A stretch of DNA of 64,000 nucleotides from Stagnimonas sp965279705 (GTDB lineage: Bacteria; Pseudomonadota; Gammaproteobacteria; Nevskiales; Nevskiaceae): the NCBI GenBank assembly GCA_965279705.1, contig OZ257257.1:496001-560000 (forward strand). Direction: 5' to 3'. Under the pieces are notes generated by a model. It was not told where the DNA came from. It searched no databases and saw nothing but the letters and a program-made list of their open reading frames with translations. Below, piece after piece: positions 8,014-17,347 of this stretch. A program made the translations under genes and the position numbers. Each line of letters starts with the position of its first letter. The first letter of the stretch is position 1.

Positions 8014-9770
8014 ACACCCCGCGCAAGCCCGTCGTCCCCAGCACGCCGCAGCCGGTCGCGGCCTGGCGTCGCTGGTTCGTGCTCGGGCTGCTCGGCCTCG
8101 GTGCGCTCGGCGTGGTGTCGCGCGCCTTCTACTTGCAGGTAATGACCCGCGAGTTTCTGGTGACGGAGGGCGATAAGCGTCACATCCGAAACCTCTCGCT
8201 GCCCGGCCTGCGCGGCGCGGTGCTCGACCGCAACGGCAACGCGCTTGCCCTCTCGGCACCGGTGGATTCGCTCTGGGCCGTGCCGGAAGACCTGCTTACG
8301 CCCGCCGCCGAACCCTATCGCGCCGCACTGGCCGAGATGCTCGGCAGGAAGCCCAAGGTGCTGGAGCAGTTCCTGCGCAAGCAGGCCGACGCCGACAAGC
8401 GTTTCGTCTATCTGCTGAAGAACCAGAATCCCGACGTGGTCGCGCGCATCCTCAAGCTGAAAGCGCCGGGCGTGTTCGCCGAGCGCAGCTACTCGCGCTA
8501 TTACCCTTCCGGTGAAGTGGTGGGTCAGGTCGTCGGCTTCTGCGGCCTCGAAGGCCACGGCCTCGAAGGGCTGGAAAAAGCGCTCGATACGACTCTCACC
8601 GGCGAGTCAGGCTTTCGTCGCGTCATCCGCTCGCGCGACGGCAAGGTGGTGGAAGACGCCGGCACCGAAAAAGCTGCGCGCCCCGGCAAGGACCTCAAGC
8701 TCACGCTCGATCTGCGCGTGCAATATCTCGCCTACCGCGAGTTGGCGGCCGCCGTCGAGCGCAACAAGGCGCAGGGCGGCATGATCGTGGTGGCCGAGGT
8801 GAAGACCGGCAACATTCTTGCTGTCGCAGCGCTGCCGGCCTACAACCCCAACAACCCGGAAGACCGCAAGACCGGCCTGCGCAATCGCGCCATCACCGAC
8901 CGCCTCGAACCGGGCAGCACCATCAAGCCGCTGATGGTCGCGCAGGCGCTGGAAACCGGCGCGTTCAGCGCACAGAGCCGCATCGATACCGGCCCCGGCT
9001 ATATGCAGATCGGCACCTGGACCGTGCGCGATATCCATCCGCATGGCGTGGTCGATCTGCCCGAACTGCTGGCGGTGTCCAGCAACGTCGGTGCCGCGAT
9101 CATGGGCCTGAAGATGGGCGCACAGTCGCTGTGGTCGGGCTACCAGAACTTCGGTATCGGTGAGCCGATCGAGCTGGGCTTTCCTGGTGAAGTGACGGGT
9201 GTGCTGCGTGCGCCGAACAAGTGGCGCGAGTCGGACATCAGTGCCGCCGCCTACGGCTATGGCGTGTCAATGAGCGCGCTGCATCTGGTGCGCGCCTATG
9301 CCGCACTCGGTAACGCGGGCCTCATGCCGCAACTCTCTCTGGTGCAGCGAGACGCGCTGCCGCCGCCGCGCCGCGCCATTTCTGCCGCCAGCGCCAACGC
9401 CGTGCTCGGCATGATGCGCGGCGTGGTGTCGCTCGACGGCACTGGCATTAAAGCCGCCGTGCCTGGCTACAGCGTGGCAGGCAAGACCGGCACTGTGCGC
9501 AAACTGAAATTGACCGGCGGCTATGAAGACCGCCGCCACTGGTCGGCCTTCGTCGGCCTGATCCCCGTCAACGATCCGCAGCTGGTTGGTCTGGTCTTCG
9601 TCGATGAGCCGACGCAGGGCGGCTATTACGGTGGCACGGTAGCGGCACCGGTGTTCTCGGCGGTGATGGGTGGCGCCGCGCGCCTGCTGCAAATCCCGCA
9701 GGATTTGCCGTTGACCGATGGTGCGCAGACCGTGCAGGCCTCGCCTGTTGGCAAAGAGCCACACGCATGA
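8010..9770 (+). CDS. ftsI: Septal peptidoglycan transpeptidase FtsI (PBP3)
   Basis: 586 aa. One N-terminal membrane anchor (about residues 22-42) precedes a pedestal domain with RGAVLDRNGNALALSAPV, then the penicillin-binding transpeptidase domain. The active-site motifs are all present: STIK (Ser about residue 303), SSN (about 355) and KTG (about 491, KTGTVRK). It crosslinks septal peptidoglycan together with FtsW, which is encoded further along the cluster. The length is in line with the 588 aa of E. coli FtsI. It overlaps ftsL and murE by 4 nt each. Confidence 0.95.
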   Translation: MNTPRKPVVPSTPQPVAAWRRWFVLGLLGLGALGVVSRAFYLQVMTREFLVTEGDKRHIRNLSLPGLRGAVLDRNGNALALSAPVDSLWAVPEDLLTPAAEPYRAALAEMLGRKPKVLEQFLRKQADADKRFVYLLKNQNPDVVARILKLKAPGVFAERSYSRYYPSGEVVGQVVGFCGLEGHGLEGLEKALDTTLTGESGFRRVIRSRDGKVVEDAGTEKAARPGKDLKLTLDLRVQYLAYRELAAAVERNKAQGGMIVVAEVKTGNILAVAALPAYNPNNPEDRKTGLRNRAITDRLEPGSTIKPLMVAQALETGAFSAQSRIDTGPGYMQIGTWTVRDIHPHGVVDLPELLAVSSNVGAAIMGLKMGAQSLWSGYQNFGIGEPIELGFPGEVTGVLRAPNKWRESDISAAAYGYGVSMSALHLVRAYAALGNAGLMPQLSLVQRDALPPPRRAISAASANAVLGMMRGVVSLDGTGIKAAVPGYSVAGKTGTVRKLKLTGGYEDRRHWSAFVGLIPVNDPQLVGLVFVDEPTQGGYYGGTVAAPVFSAVMGGAARLLQIPQDLPLTDGAQTVQASPVGKEPHA

Positions 9771-11242
9771 GCGCACTCCTGAACGTGCTGCTCGACGGCT
9801 ATGCCCGCGCGCCGGAGCTGGAAGTGACGGGCGTCGAAATCGACTCGCGCCGTGTCACCGCCGGTGATGCCTTTCTCGCCGTCAAGGGTATTGGCAGCCA
9901 CGGCTTGCAGCATGTGGAGCTGGCGATTGAGCGCGGTGCCTCGGCCGTGGTGTGGGAGCCGGCGCCCGGCATCGCCGAGCCCGAAGACCTGTCGGTGCCG
10001 CAGATCGCCGTCGCGGGTCTCTCGAAGAAAGTCGGCGCCATCGCCGCACGCTTTCATGACGAACCCGCCAAAAAGTTGTTCACCGTCGGCGTCACCGGCA
10101 CCGACGGCAAGACCAGCACCGCTTACCTAGTCGCGCAAGCACTCGATGTGCTGGGTGCCGCGTGCGGTTACCTCGGCACCATCGGCTACGGCCGCGTCAG
10201 CGCGCTGAAAGAAGCCAGCCACACCACACCCGACGCCATTCGCCTGCAAGAGCTGTTCGCCGACTTCGTTGCCCAGGGCTTGAAGGCTTGTGCAATGGAG
10301 GTGAGCAGCCATGCGCTCGACCAGGCGCGGGTCAGCGGCATCGGGTTCGACGTCAGCATTCTCACCAACATCACTCGCGATCATCTCGACTATCACGGCA
10401 CGGTCGAGGCCTATACGACGGCAAAGAAAAAACTCTTCAGCGAATACACGCGTGGTGTGCGGGTCCTCAATCGCGACGATGCGGCGGGTGCTAGCTGGGC
10501 ATCGCAGTTCGACGACGTCATCGTTTACGGCATCGAAGGTGCCGCGCCCGCAACGGGCCAGTGGTTGATTGCACGCACGCTGCAGCTCTCGACCGAAGGT
10601 CTGGTGTTCACGCTCGATTCCAGCTGGGGCAGCGCCACCGTGCGCTCCCGTCTGCTCGGCCACTTCAACGTCTATAACCTGCTCGCTGCACTGGCCGCGC
10701 TGCTGGCTAAGGACGTGACACTCGCCGATGCCGTGACGGTGCTGGCGCAACTGCGCACCGTGCCGGGCCGCATCGAAGGCTTCAAGGGGCCTTTAGCTTC
10801 ACCGCTGGTGGTGGTCGACTACGCCCATACGCCGGAGGCACTGACACAGATCCTGAAAGCCGCACGCGCCCACTGCGCCGGCAAGCTTATCTGCGTGTTC
10901 GGCTGTGGTGGCGATCGGGATCGCGGCAAGCGGCCCTTGATGGGCGCGGCAGCAGAGCAGGCTGCCGACATCGCCATCATCACCGACGACAACCCGCGCA
11001 GCGAAGCGCCGCAAGCGATCGCGGCGGACATCGTGGCAGGCCTTGCAGATGCCGAAAGCGTCCGTGTGATTCATGACCGTGCCGAAGCCATCCGCACTGC
11101 CGTACAGGCCGCAGGCACAGACGATGTGGTGGTGATCGCCGGGAAAGGTCACGAGACGACGCAGACCGTCGGTACCGACGTGCGTGCATTCAGCGATCGT
11201 GCGTTCGTGGCGGCACTTGTCGGTACCGAGGCGCGCGCCTGA
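9767..11242 (+). CDS. murE: UDP-MurNAc-tripeptide synthetase (meso-DAP adding)
   Basis: 491 aa. A Mur ligase with the ATP loop GVTGTDGKTST (about residues 108-118), the central-domain signature DHLDYHGTVEAYTTAKKKLF containing the carbamylated-lysine region, and a C-terminal Rossmann domain. The DNPR motif at about residue 408 (ITDDNPRSEA) is the marker for meso-diaminopimelate as the third residue, as opposed to lysine. It acts in the cytoplasm on UDP-MurNAc-L-Ala-D-Glu. The last base of its TGA is the first base of the murF ATG. Confidence 0.96.
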   Translation: MSALLNVLLDGYARAPELEVTGVEIDSRRVTAGDAFLAVKGIGSHGLQHVELAIERGASAVVWEPAPGIAEPEDLSVPQIAVAGLSKKVGAIAARFHDEPAKKLFTVGVTGTDGKTSTAYLVAQALDVLGAACGYLGTIGYGRVSALKEASHTTPDAIRLQELFADFVAQGLKACAMEVSSHALDQARVSGIGFDVSILTNITRDHLDYHGTVEAYTTAKKKLFSEYTRGVRVLNRDDAAGASWASQFDDVIVYGIEGAAPATGQWLIARTLQLSTEGLVFTLDSSWGSATVRSRLLGHFNVYNLLAALAALLAKDVTLADAVTVLAQLRTVPGRIEGFKGPLASPLVVVDYAHTPEALTQILKAARAHCAGKLICVFGCGGDRDRGKRPLMGAAAEQAADIAIITDDNPRSEAPQAIAADIVAGLADAESVRVIHDRAEAIRTAVQAAGTDDVVVIAGKGHETTQTVGTDVRAFSDRAFVAALVGTEARA

Positions 11243-12597
11243 TGGAACTACTCAGCGCCACTGCCCGCCGCTTGAACGTGCCGTTGCAAGGTAACGATGC
11301 GCGCGCGCTGCGCGTGGTTACCGATACCCGCGCGGTGCAGCCGGGTGATCTGTTCGTGGCGCTGAAGGGCGAGCGTTTCGATGCCCATGATTTCGTGGCG
11401 GAAGCTGTGGCCAAGGGGGCGGTCGGTGCGCTGGTTTCGCAGCCCTGCGATGCGGCCATCACGCAGCTCGTGGTGCCCGACACGCTGCTGGCGTTGCAGG
11501 CCCATGCGGCGAGCTGGCGTGCGGACTTCGACTTACCCCTGATTGGTGTGACCGGCAGCAACGGCAAGACTACGACCAAGCAGCTGCTCGCGGCCGTGTT
11601 CGCCGCGCGCGGCCTGGTGCTGGCGACCGAGGGCAACCTCAACAACCACATCGGCATGCCGCTGACGCTGCTGAAACTGCGCGCCGAACACCGCACCGCG
11701 GTGATCGAAATGGGCGCGAGCGGCGCTGGTGAAATCGCCCTGTTGGCACGTCTGGCGCAGCCCACCGTCGGCATCATCACCCAGGCCGGCGACGCGCATC
11801 TGGAAGGCTTTGGTAATCGCGAAGGCGTGGCGCGCGGCAAGGGCGAGTTGCTGAGCGCCCTGCAGGGTGGTGTGGCCATCATCAACGCCGACGATGCCTA
11901 TGCCGGGCTGTGGAAAAAGCTCGCCGGCGACAACCGCATCGTCAGCTTCGGCTTTGCCGCGCATGCGGAAGTGCGCGCCGAAGATCTGCTCAGCACCCCC
12001 GACGGCAACCGTTTCACGCTGCTGACGCCGGATGGCAGTGCCACCGTCAACCTGCCGCTGCCCGGCCGCCACAACATCGCCAATGCCCTCGCCGCCGCCG
12101 CCGCCGGCTACGCGCTCGGTTTGTGTGTGGACACCATCGCCAACGGCCTGCAAAACGTGGAGCGTCCCAAGGGTCGCGTGGTCATTCACACCACGCCCAG
12201 CGGCGCGCGGCTGATCGACGACAGCTACAACGCCAACCCCACCTCGCTCGCCGCTGCGATGGCGCTGCTCGCCAAGGAGCCGGGCCAGCGCATGCTGGTG
12301 CTGGGCGACATGGCCGAGCTGGGGCCGACCGCTGACGAGCTGCATGCGCGTGCGGGCATCGAGGCAAAAGCGCTGGGCCTGAATGCGTTGTTTACGATCG
12401 GGCCGCGCTCGGCATACGCCGCAAAAACCTTTGGCATCGGCGGCAAGGCGTTCAGCACATTCGATGAGCTGATCGACGCATTGCGTCCGCAGCTGAAAGC
12501 GCTGACCACCGTGCTGGTGAAGGGCTCGCGCTCGGCCGCCATGGAGCGTGTCGTCGCTGCACTGCTCGAACAAAAAACTACAGAGGCCGCGCACTGA
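11242..12597 (+). CDS. murF: UDP-MurNAc-tripeptide D-alanyl-D-alanine ligase
   Basis: 451 aa. It adds D-Ala-D-Ala to the tripeptide precursor. The N-terminal domain shows VVTDTRAVQPGDLFVALKGE. The ATP loop is GVTGSNGKTTTKQLL (about residues 103-117), followed by TEGNLNNHIGMPLTLL and a C-terminal IDDSYNANPTSLAAAM segment typical of MurF. It sits between murE and mraY with one-base overlaps at both ends, the last stage before the membrane step. No anomaly was seen. Confidence 0.96.
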   Translation: MELLSATARRLNVPLQGNDARALRVVTDTRAVQPGDLFVALKGERFDAHDFVAEAVAKGAVGALVSQPCDAAITQLVVPDTLLALQAHAASWRADFDLPLIGVTGSNGKTTTKQLLAAVFAARGLVLATEGNLNNHIGMPLTLLKLRAEHRTAVIEMGASGAGEIALLARLAQPTVGIITQAGDAHLEGFGNREGVARGKGELLSALQGGVAIINADDAYAGLWKKLAGDNRIVSFGFAAHAEVRAEDLLSTPDGNRFTLLTPDGSATVNLPLPGRHNIANALAAAAAGYALGLCVDTIANGLQNVERPKGRVVIHTTPSGARLIDDSYNANPTSLAAAMALLAKEPGQRMLVLGDMAELGPTADELHARAGIEAKALGLNALFTIGPRSAYAAKTFGIGGKAFSTFDELIDALRPQLKALTTVLVKGSRSAAMERVVAALLEQKTTEAAH

Positions 12598-13682
12598 TGC
12601 TCTACCACCTTGCCCAATGGTTGCAGGCGGACTACAGCTGGCTGCGTCTTTTCAACTATCTCACCGTGCGCGCAGTGCTGGGCATTCTCACGGCGCTGAT
12701 TTTCAGCTTCGTGTTCGGGCCGATCCTCATCGAGCGGCTGTACCGTTTCAAGTTCGGTCAGCCCATCCGCAGCGATGGCCCCGCTTCGCACCTGAAGAAG
12801 ACCGGCACGCCGACCATGGGCGGCCTCTTGATCCTCGCCGCCATCACGGTCTCGACCTTGCTCTGGGGCAATCTCACCAGCAAGTACGTGTGGTTCTCGC
12901 TCATCGTCACCCTGGCATTCGGTGCGGTGGGCTTTGCCGACGACTACATCAAGATCAAATACAAGAATCCCAAAGGCCTGCCGTCGCGCAAGAAGTACTT
13001 CTGGTTGTCGCTGGTCGGCATGTCGGTGAGCGTGGCGATTTACCTGAGTGCCAAGACACCGATGGAGACCGCACTGATCGTGCCCTTCCTCAAGAACGTC
13101 TCGCTGCCGCTCGGCTGGTTCTTCGTGATCTGGACCTATCTCGTCATCGTCGGCAGCAGCAATGCGGTGAACCTCACCGATGGTCTGGATGGCCTCGCCA
13201 TCATGCCGACCGTGCTGGTTGCCTCTGCACTCGCGGTTTTCGCCTACTGCACCGGCAACGTCAAGATCGCCGAATACCTGGGCATCCCCTACATCGTCGG
13301 CGTCGGCGAGCTGGCGATTTTCTGCACCGCCATTGCCGGTGCGGGTCTCGGTTTCCTGTGGTTCAACGCCTACCCCGCGCAGGTGTTCATGGGCGATGTC
13401 GGCGCGCTCGCACTCGGTGCGGCGCTCGGCGTGGTGGCAGTGCTGGTGCGGCAAGAAATCGTGCTCGCCATCATGGGTGGCGTGTTCGTGGCCGAGACCA
13501 TTTCGGTTGCCCTGCAAGTGGGCTACTTCAAGTACTCCGGCGGTAAGCGCATTTTCCGTATGGCACCACTGCACCATCACTACGAATTGAAGGGCTGGCC
13601 CGAGCCCAAGATCATCGTCCGCGCCTGGATCATCACGTTGATCCTCGTGCTGATCGGCCTCTCTACGCTCAAGGTGAGGTAA
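12597..13682 (+). CDS. mraY: Phospho-MurNAc-pentapeptide transferase
   Basis: 361 aa, about ten transmembrane segments. It transfers phospho-MurNAc-pentapeptide to undecaprenyl phosphate to make lipid I. The catalytic acids appear in FADDYIKIKYKN and NAVNLTDGLDGLA, the third conserved block is QVFMGDVGALALG, and PLHHHYELKGW near the end is the HHH motif. The length matches E. coli (360 aa). murD follows after 7 nt, one of the few junctions of this cluster without an overlap. Confidence 0.97.
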   Translation: MLYHLAQWLQADYSWLRLFNYLTVRAVLGILTALIFSFVFGPILIERLYRFKFGQPIRSDGPASHLKKTGTPTMGGLLILAAITVSTLLWGNLTSKYVWFSLIVTLAFGAVGFADDYIKIKYKNPKGLPSRKKYFWLSLVGMSVSVAIYLSAKTPMETALIVPFLKNVSLPLGWFFVIWTYLVIVGSSNAVNLTDGLDGLAIMPTVLVASALAVFAYCTGNVKIAEYLGIPYIVGVGELAIFCTAIAGAGLGFLWFNAYPAQVFMGDVGALALGAALGVVAVLVRQEIVLAIMGGVFVAETISVALQVGYFKYSGGKRIFRMAPLHHHYELKGWPEPKIIVRAWIITLILVLIGLSTLKVR

Positions 13683-13689
13683 GACGATC

Positions 13690-15027
13690 ATGGGCCGCTA
13701 TACGGGCAAGCGCATGCTGGTAGTCGGACTGGGGCTCTCCGGGGCTTCAGCACTGCGCTATCTCGCACGCGAGGGCGCGTCGATCGTCGTCACCGACTCG
13801 CGCCCGGCACCGTCTGGCATCGAAGCCCTGAAGGCGATGTTCCAGAACGCCGAGTTCCGGCTGGGCAGCTTCGATGCCCCCGAGCCGCTCAGCCAGTTCG
13901 TCGAAGCCGTGGTATCTCCCGGCGTCGATCTGCGCGATCCCTTCATCCAGAAGCTGCGCGCGGCCAAGGTGCCCATCGTCGGCGACGTCGAGCTGTTCGC
14001 GCGTGCTGCCAAGGCGCCGGTCATCGCCATCACCGGCAGCAACGGCAAGTCGACGGTGACCACTCTGGTGGGTGCGATGGCGAAGGCGGCGGGCATCAAG
14101 GTCGCCATCGGCGGCAACCTCGGTCAGCCGGCGCTGGAGCTGTTGCAGGAAGAGCCGAAGCTCTATGTGCTGGAACTGTCCAGCTTTCAGCTCGACACCA
14201 CGCAGTCGCTGCGCTGCAAGGCAGCGGCGTTTCTCAATCTGTCGGAAGACCATCTCGACCGTCACGGCACGATGGAGGCCTACAGCGCCGCCAAGGCCCG
14301 CATCTTCAATGGCTGCGAAGTGGCCGTCATCAACCGCGATGATCCGGCCACCCGGCAGGGCAGCGAGCAGGCGCGACGCAAGCTGAGTTTTGGTCTGGAT
14401 GCGCCGCGTGCACCGGGCGAGTTCGGCCTGGCCGACCAGCGTGGCGAAGTAGCACTCGCTACTGCGCGCGACCGGCTGTTGCCGCTGCACCAGATGAAAA
14501 TCGCCGGCCTGCACAACGCCGCCAATGCGCTGGCCGCACTCGCCTTGATCGAGGCAGCGGACTTGCCGCGTGCCACTGCGCTCAAGGCCCTGAGTGAGTT
14601 CCGCGGCCTGCCGCACCGCTGCGCGCTTTGCCGCGAGATCGACGGCGCGCGCTATTACAACGACAGCAAGGGCACCAATGTCGGCTCGACACTCGCCGCC
14701 ATCCGCGGCTTGCCAGCACCCGTGGTGTGGCTGGGCGGCGGCCAGGGCAAAGGGCAGGATTTTGGCCCGCTCGCGGTAGCCCTCGCGCAGAAGGCCAGTG
14801 CCGCCGTGCTGTTCGGTGAAGATGCTGTAAAGATCGAAGCGGCCATCTTCGGCAGCGTGCCGGTCTATCGCGAAGCGACGATGGCCGACGCCCTGAAGCG
14901 CGCCCGCACGCTGACGCAGCCCGGTGCTTCGGTGCTGCTGTCGCCCGCCTGCGCGAGCTTCGATCAGTTCAAGAGCTATGTGGATCGCGGCGAGCAGTTC
15001 GAAGCGGCGGTGGGGGCGATGAAATGA
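13690..15027 (+). CDS. murD: UDP-MurNAc-L-alanine:D-glutamate ligase
   Basis: 445 aa. It adds D-Glu to UDP-MurNAc-L-Ala. The N-terminal nucleotide-sugar domain starts GKRMLVVGLGLSGASALRYL. The ATP loop is ITGSNGKSTVTTLV at about residues 114-127, followed by ELSSFQLDTT and NLSEDHLDRHGTMEAY. The C-terminal domain shows YYNDSKGTNVGSTLAAI and LLSPACASFDQF, both characteristic. It overlaps ftsW by 4 nt. Confidence 0.96.
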   Translation: MGRYTGKRMLVVGLGLSGASALRYLAREGASIVVTDSRPAPSGIEALKAMFQNAEFRLGSFDAPEPLSQFVEAVVSPGVDLRDPFIQKLRAAKVPIVGDVELFARAAKAPVIAITGSNGKSTVTTLVGAMAKAAGIKVAIGGNLGQPALELLQEEPKLYVLELSSFQLDTTQSLRCKAAAFLNLSEDHLDRHGTMEAYSAAKARIFNGCEVAVINRDDPATRQGSEQARRKLSFGLDAPRAPGEFGLADQRGEVALATARDRLLPLHQMKIAGLHNAANALAALALIEAADLPRATALKALSEFRGLPHRCALCREIDGARYYNDSKGTNVGSTLAAIRGLPAPVVWLGGGQGKGQDFGPLAVALAQKASAAVLFGEDAVKIEAAIFGSVPVYREATMADALKRARTLTQPGASVLLSPACASFDQFKSYVDRGEQFEAAVGAMK

Positions 15028-16289
15028 ACGACTTCACGCTGCCGAATCCCAAGCACGGCCTCGACGCGCCGTTCTGCCTCGCGCTGGCCGCACTGATGTG
15101 CTGGGGCTTGGTGATGGTGGCTTCTGCCAGCGTCGCCGTCGGCGAGAAACTCGGCGGCAGTTCGATGTTCTTTTTCTGGCGGCAGCTGATGTTCATCGCG
15201 ATGGGCATTGCCGCGTGCAGCGCGATGTTCTGCGTGCCCACCCTCTGGTGGCAGAAGAGCCGCTGGTGGTTGCTGGCGCTTGCTATCGCCTTGCTGGCCA
15301 CCGTGGCGGTGACCGGCGTGAGCGTCAACGGTGCGCGCCGCTGGCTCGATATGCCCGGCCTGTTCCGCCTGCAAGCCTCGGAGCCCGCACGTCTCGCCTT
15401 CATCGTTTGGCTCGCCGGCCACATCGTGAAGCGGCAGGCGCAGATCCAGACCACTTTCATGGGCTTCATCAATCCTATGATCTTCCTCGCACCGCTGCTG
15501 TTTTTCTTCCTGATCGAACCCGATCTGGGTGCCACCGTCATTCTGCTCGCCGTCACCTTCCTGATGCTGTTCCTGGGCGGCGCGCGGCTGATCTGGCTGG
15601 GCGCGCTGGCGGGGATCGCCGCAGGCGGCATCACGGTGCTGATTCTCACCGTCGCCTACCGCATGAAGCGGGTGCTGTCGTTCACCAATCCCTGGGAAGA
15701 CGCCTTGGGCTCAGGTTTCCAGCTGACGCAATCGCTGATCGCGGTCGGCCGTGGCGAATGGTTCGGCGTCGGCCTCGGCAACAGCGTGCAGAAGCTCATG
15801 TATCTGCCCGAGATGCACACCGATTTCATCTTCGCGATTCTGGCCGAAGAGTTTGGTCTGGCCGGCGTGCTGATACTGATGACGCTGTTCGGCATCGTCG
15901 TTTGGCGCGGCTTCAAGATCGGCCAGCAGGCCGAGCTGCTCGACCGCCGTTTTGCCGGTTATCTTTGCTACGGCCTCGCCGGCTGGCTGGGCTTGCAGGC
16001 GCTCATCAACATGGCCGTCAACATGGGCGCACTGCCGACCAAGGGCCTGACGCTGCCGCTGATCTCGTACGGCGGATCTTCGCTGGTCACCGTCAGCCTG
16101 ATGATCGGCCTGATGCTGCGCGTCGACTACGAAAACCGCGCCGCACTCGCGCTGCTGCCCAAGCCCCGCAACCGGACATTCAGTGGCCGCGCCGTACAGA
16201 CCACGCAGCCGACCTGGGGCCTGAAAGATCTGCTGTCGCCGCTGCACACCGGCTGGACGTCACTGCGCGCGCGGAGGGATGGCGCATGA
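15024..16289 (+). CDS. ftsW: Septal peptidoglycan glycosyltransferase FtsW
   Basis: 421 aa, a ten-helix SEDS protein. Conserved features include GARRWLDMPGLFRLQASEPAR, FLIEPDLGATVILL, the loop YLPEMHTDFIFAILAEEFGL and LPLISYGGSSLV. It polymerises lipid II glycan strands at the septum in a complex with FtsI. The C-terminal 45 residues are hydrophilic and cytoplasmic. It overlaps murG (ATGA), and the GGAGG that serves murG lies inside this gene. Confidence 0.95.
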   Translation: MNDFTLPNPKHGLDAPFCLALAALMCWGLVMVASASVAVGEKLGGSSMFFFWRQLMFIAMGIAACSAMFCVPTLWWQKSRWWLLALAIALLATVAVTGVSVNGARRWLDMPGLFRLQASEPARLAFIVWLAGHIVKRQAQIQTTFMGFINPMIFLAPLLFFFLIEPDLGATVILLAVTFLMLFLGGARLIWLGALAGIAAGGITVLILTVAYRMKRVLSFTNPWEDALGSGFQLTQSLIAVGRGEWFGVGLGNSVQKLMYLPEMHTDFIFAILAEEFGLAGVLILMTLFGIVVWRGFKIGQQAELLDRRFAGYLCYGLAGWLGLQALINMAVNMGALPTKGLTLPLISYGGSSLVTVSLMIGLMLRVDYENRAALALLPKPRNRTFSGRAVQTTQPTWGLKDLLSPLHTGWTSLRARRDGA

Positions 16290-17347
16290 ACGTGCTCATC
16301 ATGGCGGGCGGCACCGGCGGGCATGTCTTCCCCGCACTCGCGGTGGCCGTACGCCTGCGCGAACTGGGCCACGCCGTGACTTGGATGGGCGCACCGGATT
16401 CGTTCGAGTCCAAGCGCGTGCCGGAGGCGGGCTTCCCCATCGAGCTGGTGCGTGTCAGCGGCTTGCGTGGCAAGGGTGCGCTCAAGTTGTTTGCCGCGCC
16501 GCTGTTGCTGCTGCGCGCACTGCGCGACGCCTTCACGGTGCTTCGCAAAGTGCAGCCCAATGTCGTGCTCGGTATGGGCGGCTTCGCCGCCGGGCCTGGC
16601 GGCCTGGCCGCATGGATCAAGCGCACGCCGCTGGTGATTCACGAACAGAACGCCGCCGCAGGACTGACCAACCGCCTGCTTGCGCGCATTGCGACCACGG
16701 TGTTGCAGGCGTTCCCGAATACCTTCAAGGGCGAGGCGCAGACGGTCGGTAATCCGGTGCGTGTGGGCTTTGCCGAATTGCCCGCGCCCGCACGCCGCCT
16801 TAGCCGCGACGGCGCACCGCGCGTGCTGGTGGTCGGTGGCTCGCAAGGGGCGAAGGCACTCAACGAAATCGTACCGAAGGCGCTCGCCTTGATGGCCGCT
16901 GCAGAGCGCCCGCAAGTGCGTCATCAGGCTGGCCGCACGCTTGCCGTCGCACAGGCTGCGTATGCAGAAGACGCCAGCGTGTACGCCAGCGTCGAAGCCT
17001 TCATCACCGACATGCCAGCTGCCTATGCGGCGGCTGATCTGGTGATCTGCCGCAGCGGTGCCTCGACGATTGCCGAGCTTTCCGCAGCCGGCTGTGCCAG
17101 CTTGCTGGTGCCGTTCCCGTTCGCAGTGGACGACCATCAGACCGCAAACGCGCGCTACCTCGCCGATGCCGGTGCGGCGCTGCTGATCACTGAGAAAGAC
17201 CTGACCCCTGAGCGGCTCGCGACCGAGCTGAAAGCACTGCTGTCTGACCGCCCTGCGCTCATCTGCATGAGTGTCGCGGCGCGCACCAAGGCCTGGAGTC
17301 GCGCGACCGACGATATCGTCGCCGCGTTATTAAAGGCGGCCGCATGA
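16286..17347 (+). CDS. murG: Lipid II synthase MurG
   Basis: 353 aa. This GT28 glycosyltransferase adds GlcNAc to lipid I on the inner membrane face. It starts with the glycine-rich loop MAGGTGGHVFPALAVA. It also has GMGGFAAGPGGLAAW, VIHEQNAAAGLTNRLLA, VVGGSQGAKALNEI and CRSGASTIAELSAAG with the UDP-GlcNAc-binding Ser/Glu. A GGAGG about 9 nt before the ATG at 16286 fixes the start. It overlaps ftsW and murC by 4 nt each. Confidence 0.96.
   Translation: MNVLIMAGGTGGHVFPALAVAVRLRELGHAVTWMGAPDSFESKRVPEAGFPIELVRVSGLRGKGALKLFAAPLLLLRALRDAFTVLRKVQPNVVLGMGGFAAGPGGLAAWIKRTPLVIHEQNAAAGLTNRLLARIATTVLQAFPNTFKGEAQTVGNPVRVGFAELPAPARRLSRDGAPRVLVVGGSQGAKALNEIVPKALALMAAAERPQVRHQAGRTLAVAQAAYAEDASVYASVEAFITDMPAAYAAADLVICRSGASTIAELSAAGCASLLVPFPFAVDDHQTANARYLADAGAALLITEKDLTPERLATELKALLSDRPALICMSVAARTKAWSRATDDIVAALLKAAA

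Noticed and set aside
15098..17347. A 749-codon forward frame reading through ftsW into murG
   Set aside because: Only its last 353 codons, from 16286, encode MurG. The first part is an out-of-frame reading of ftsW with Arg-rich nonsense.
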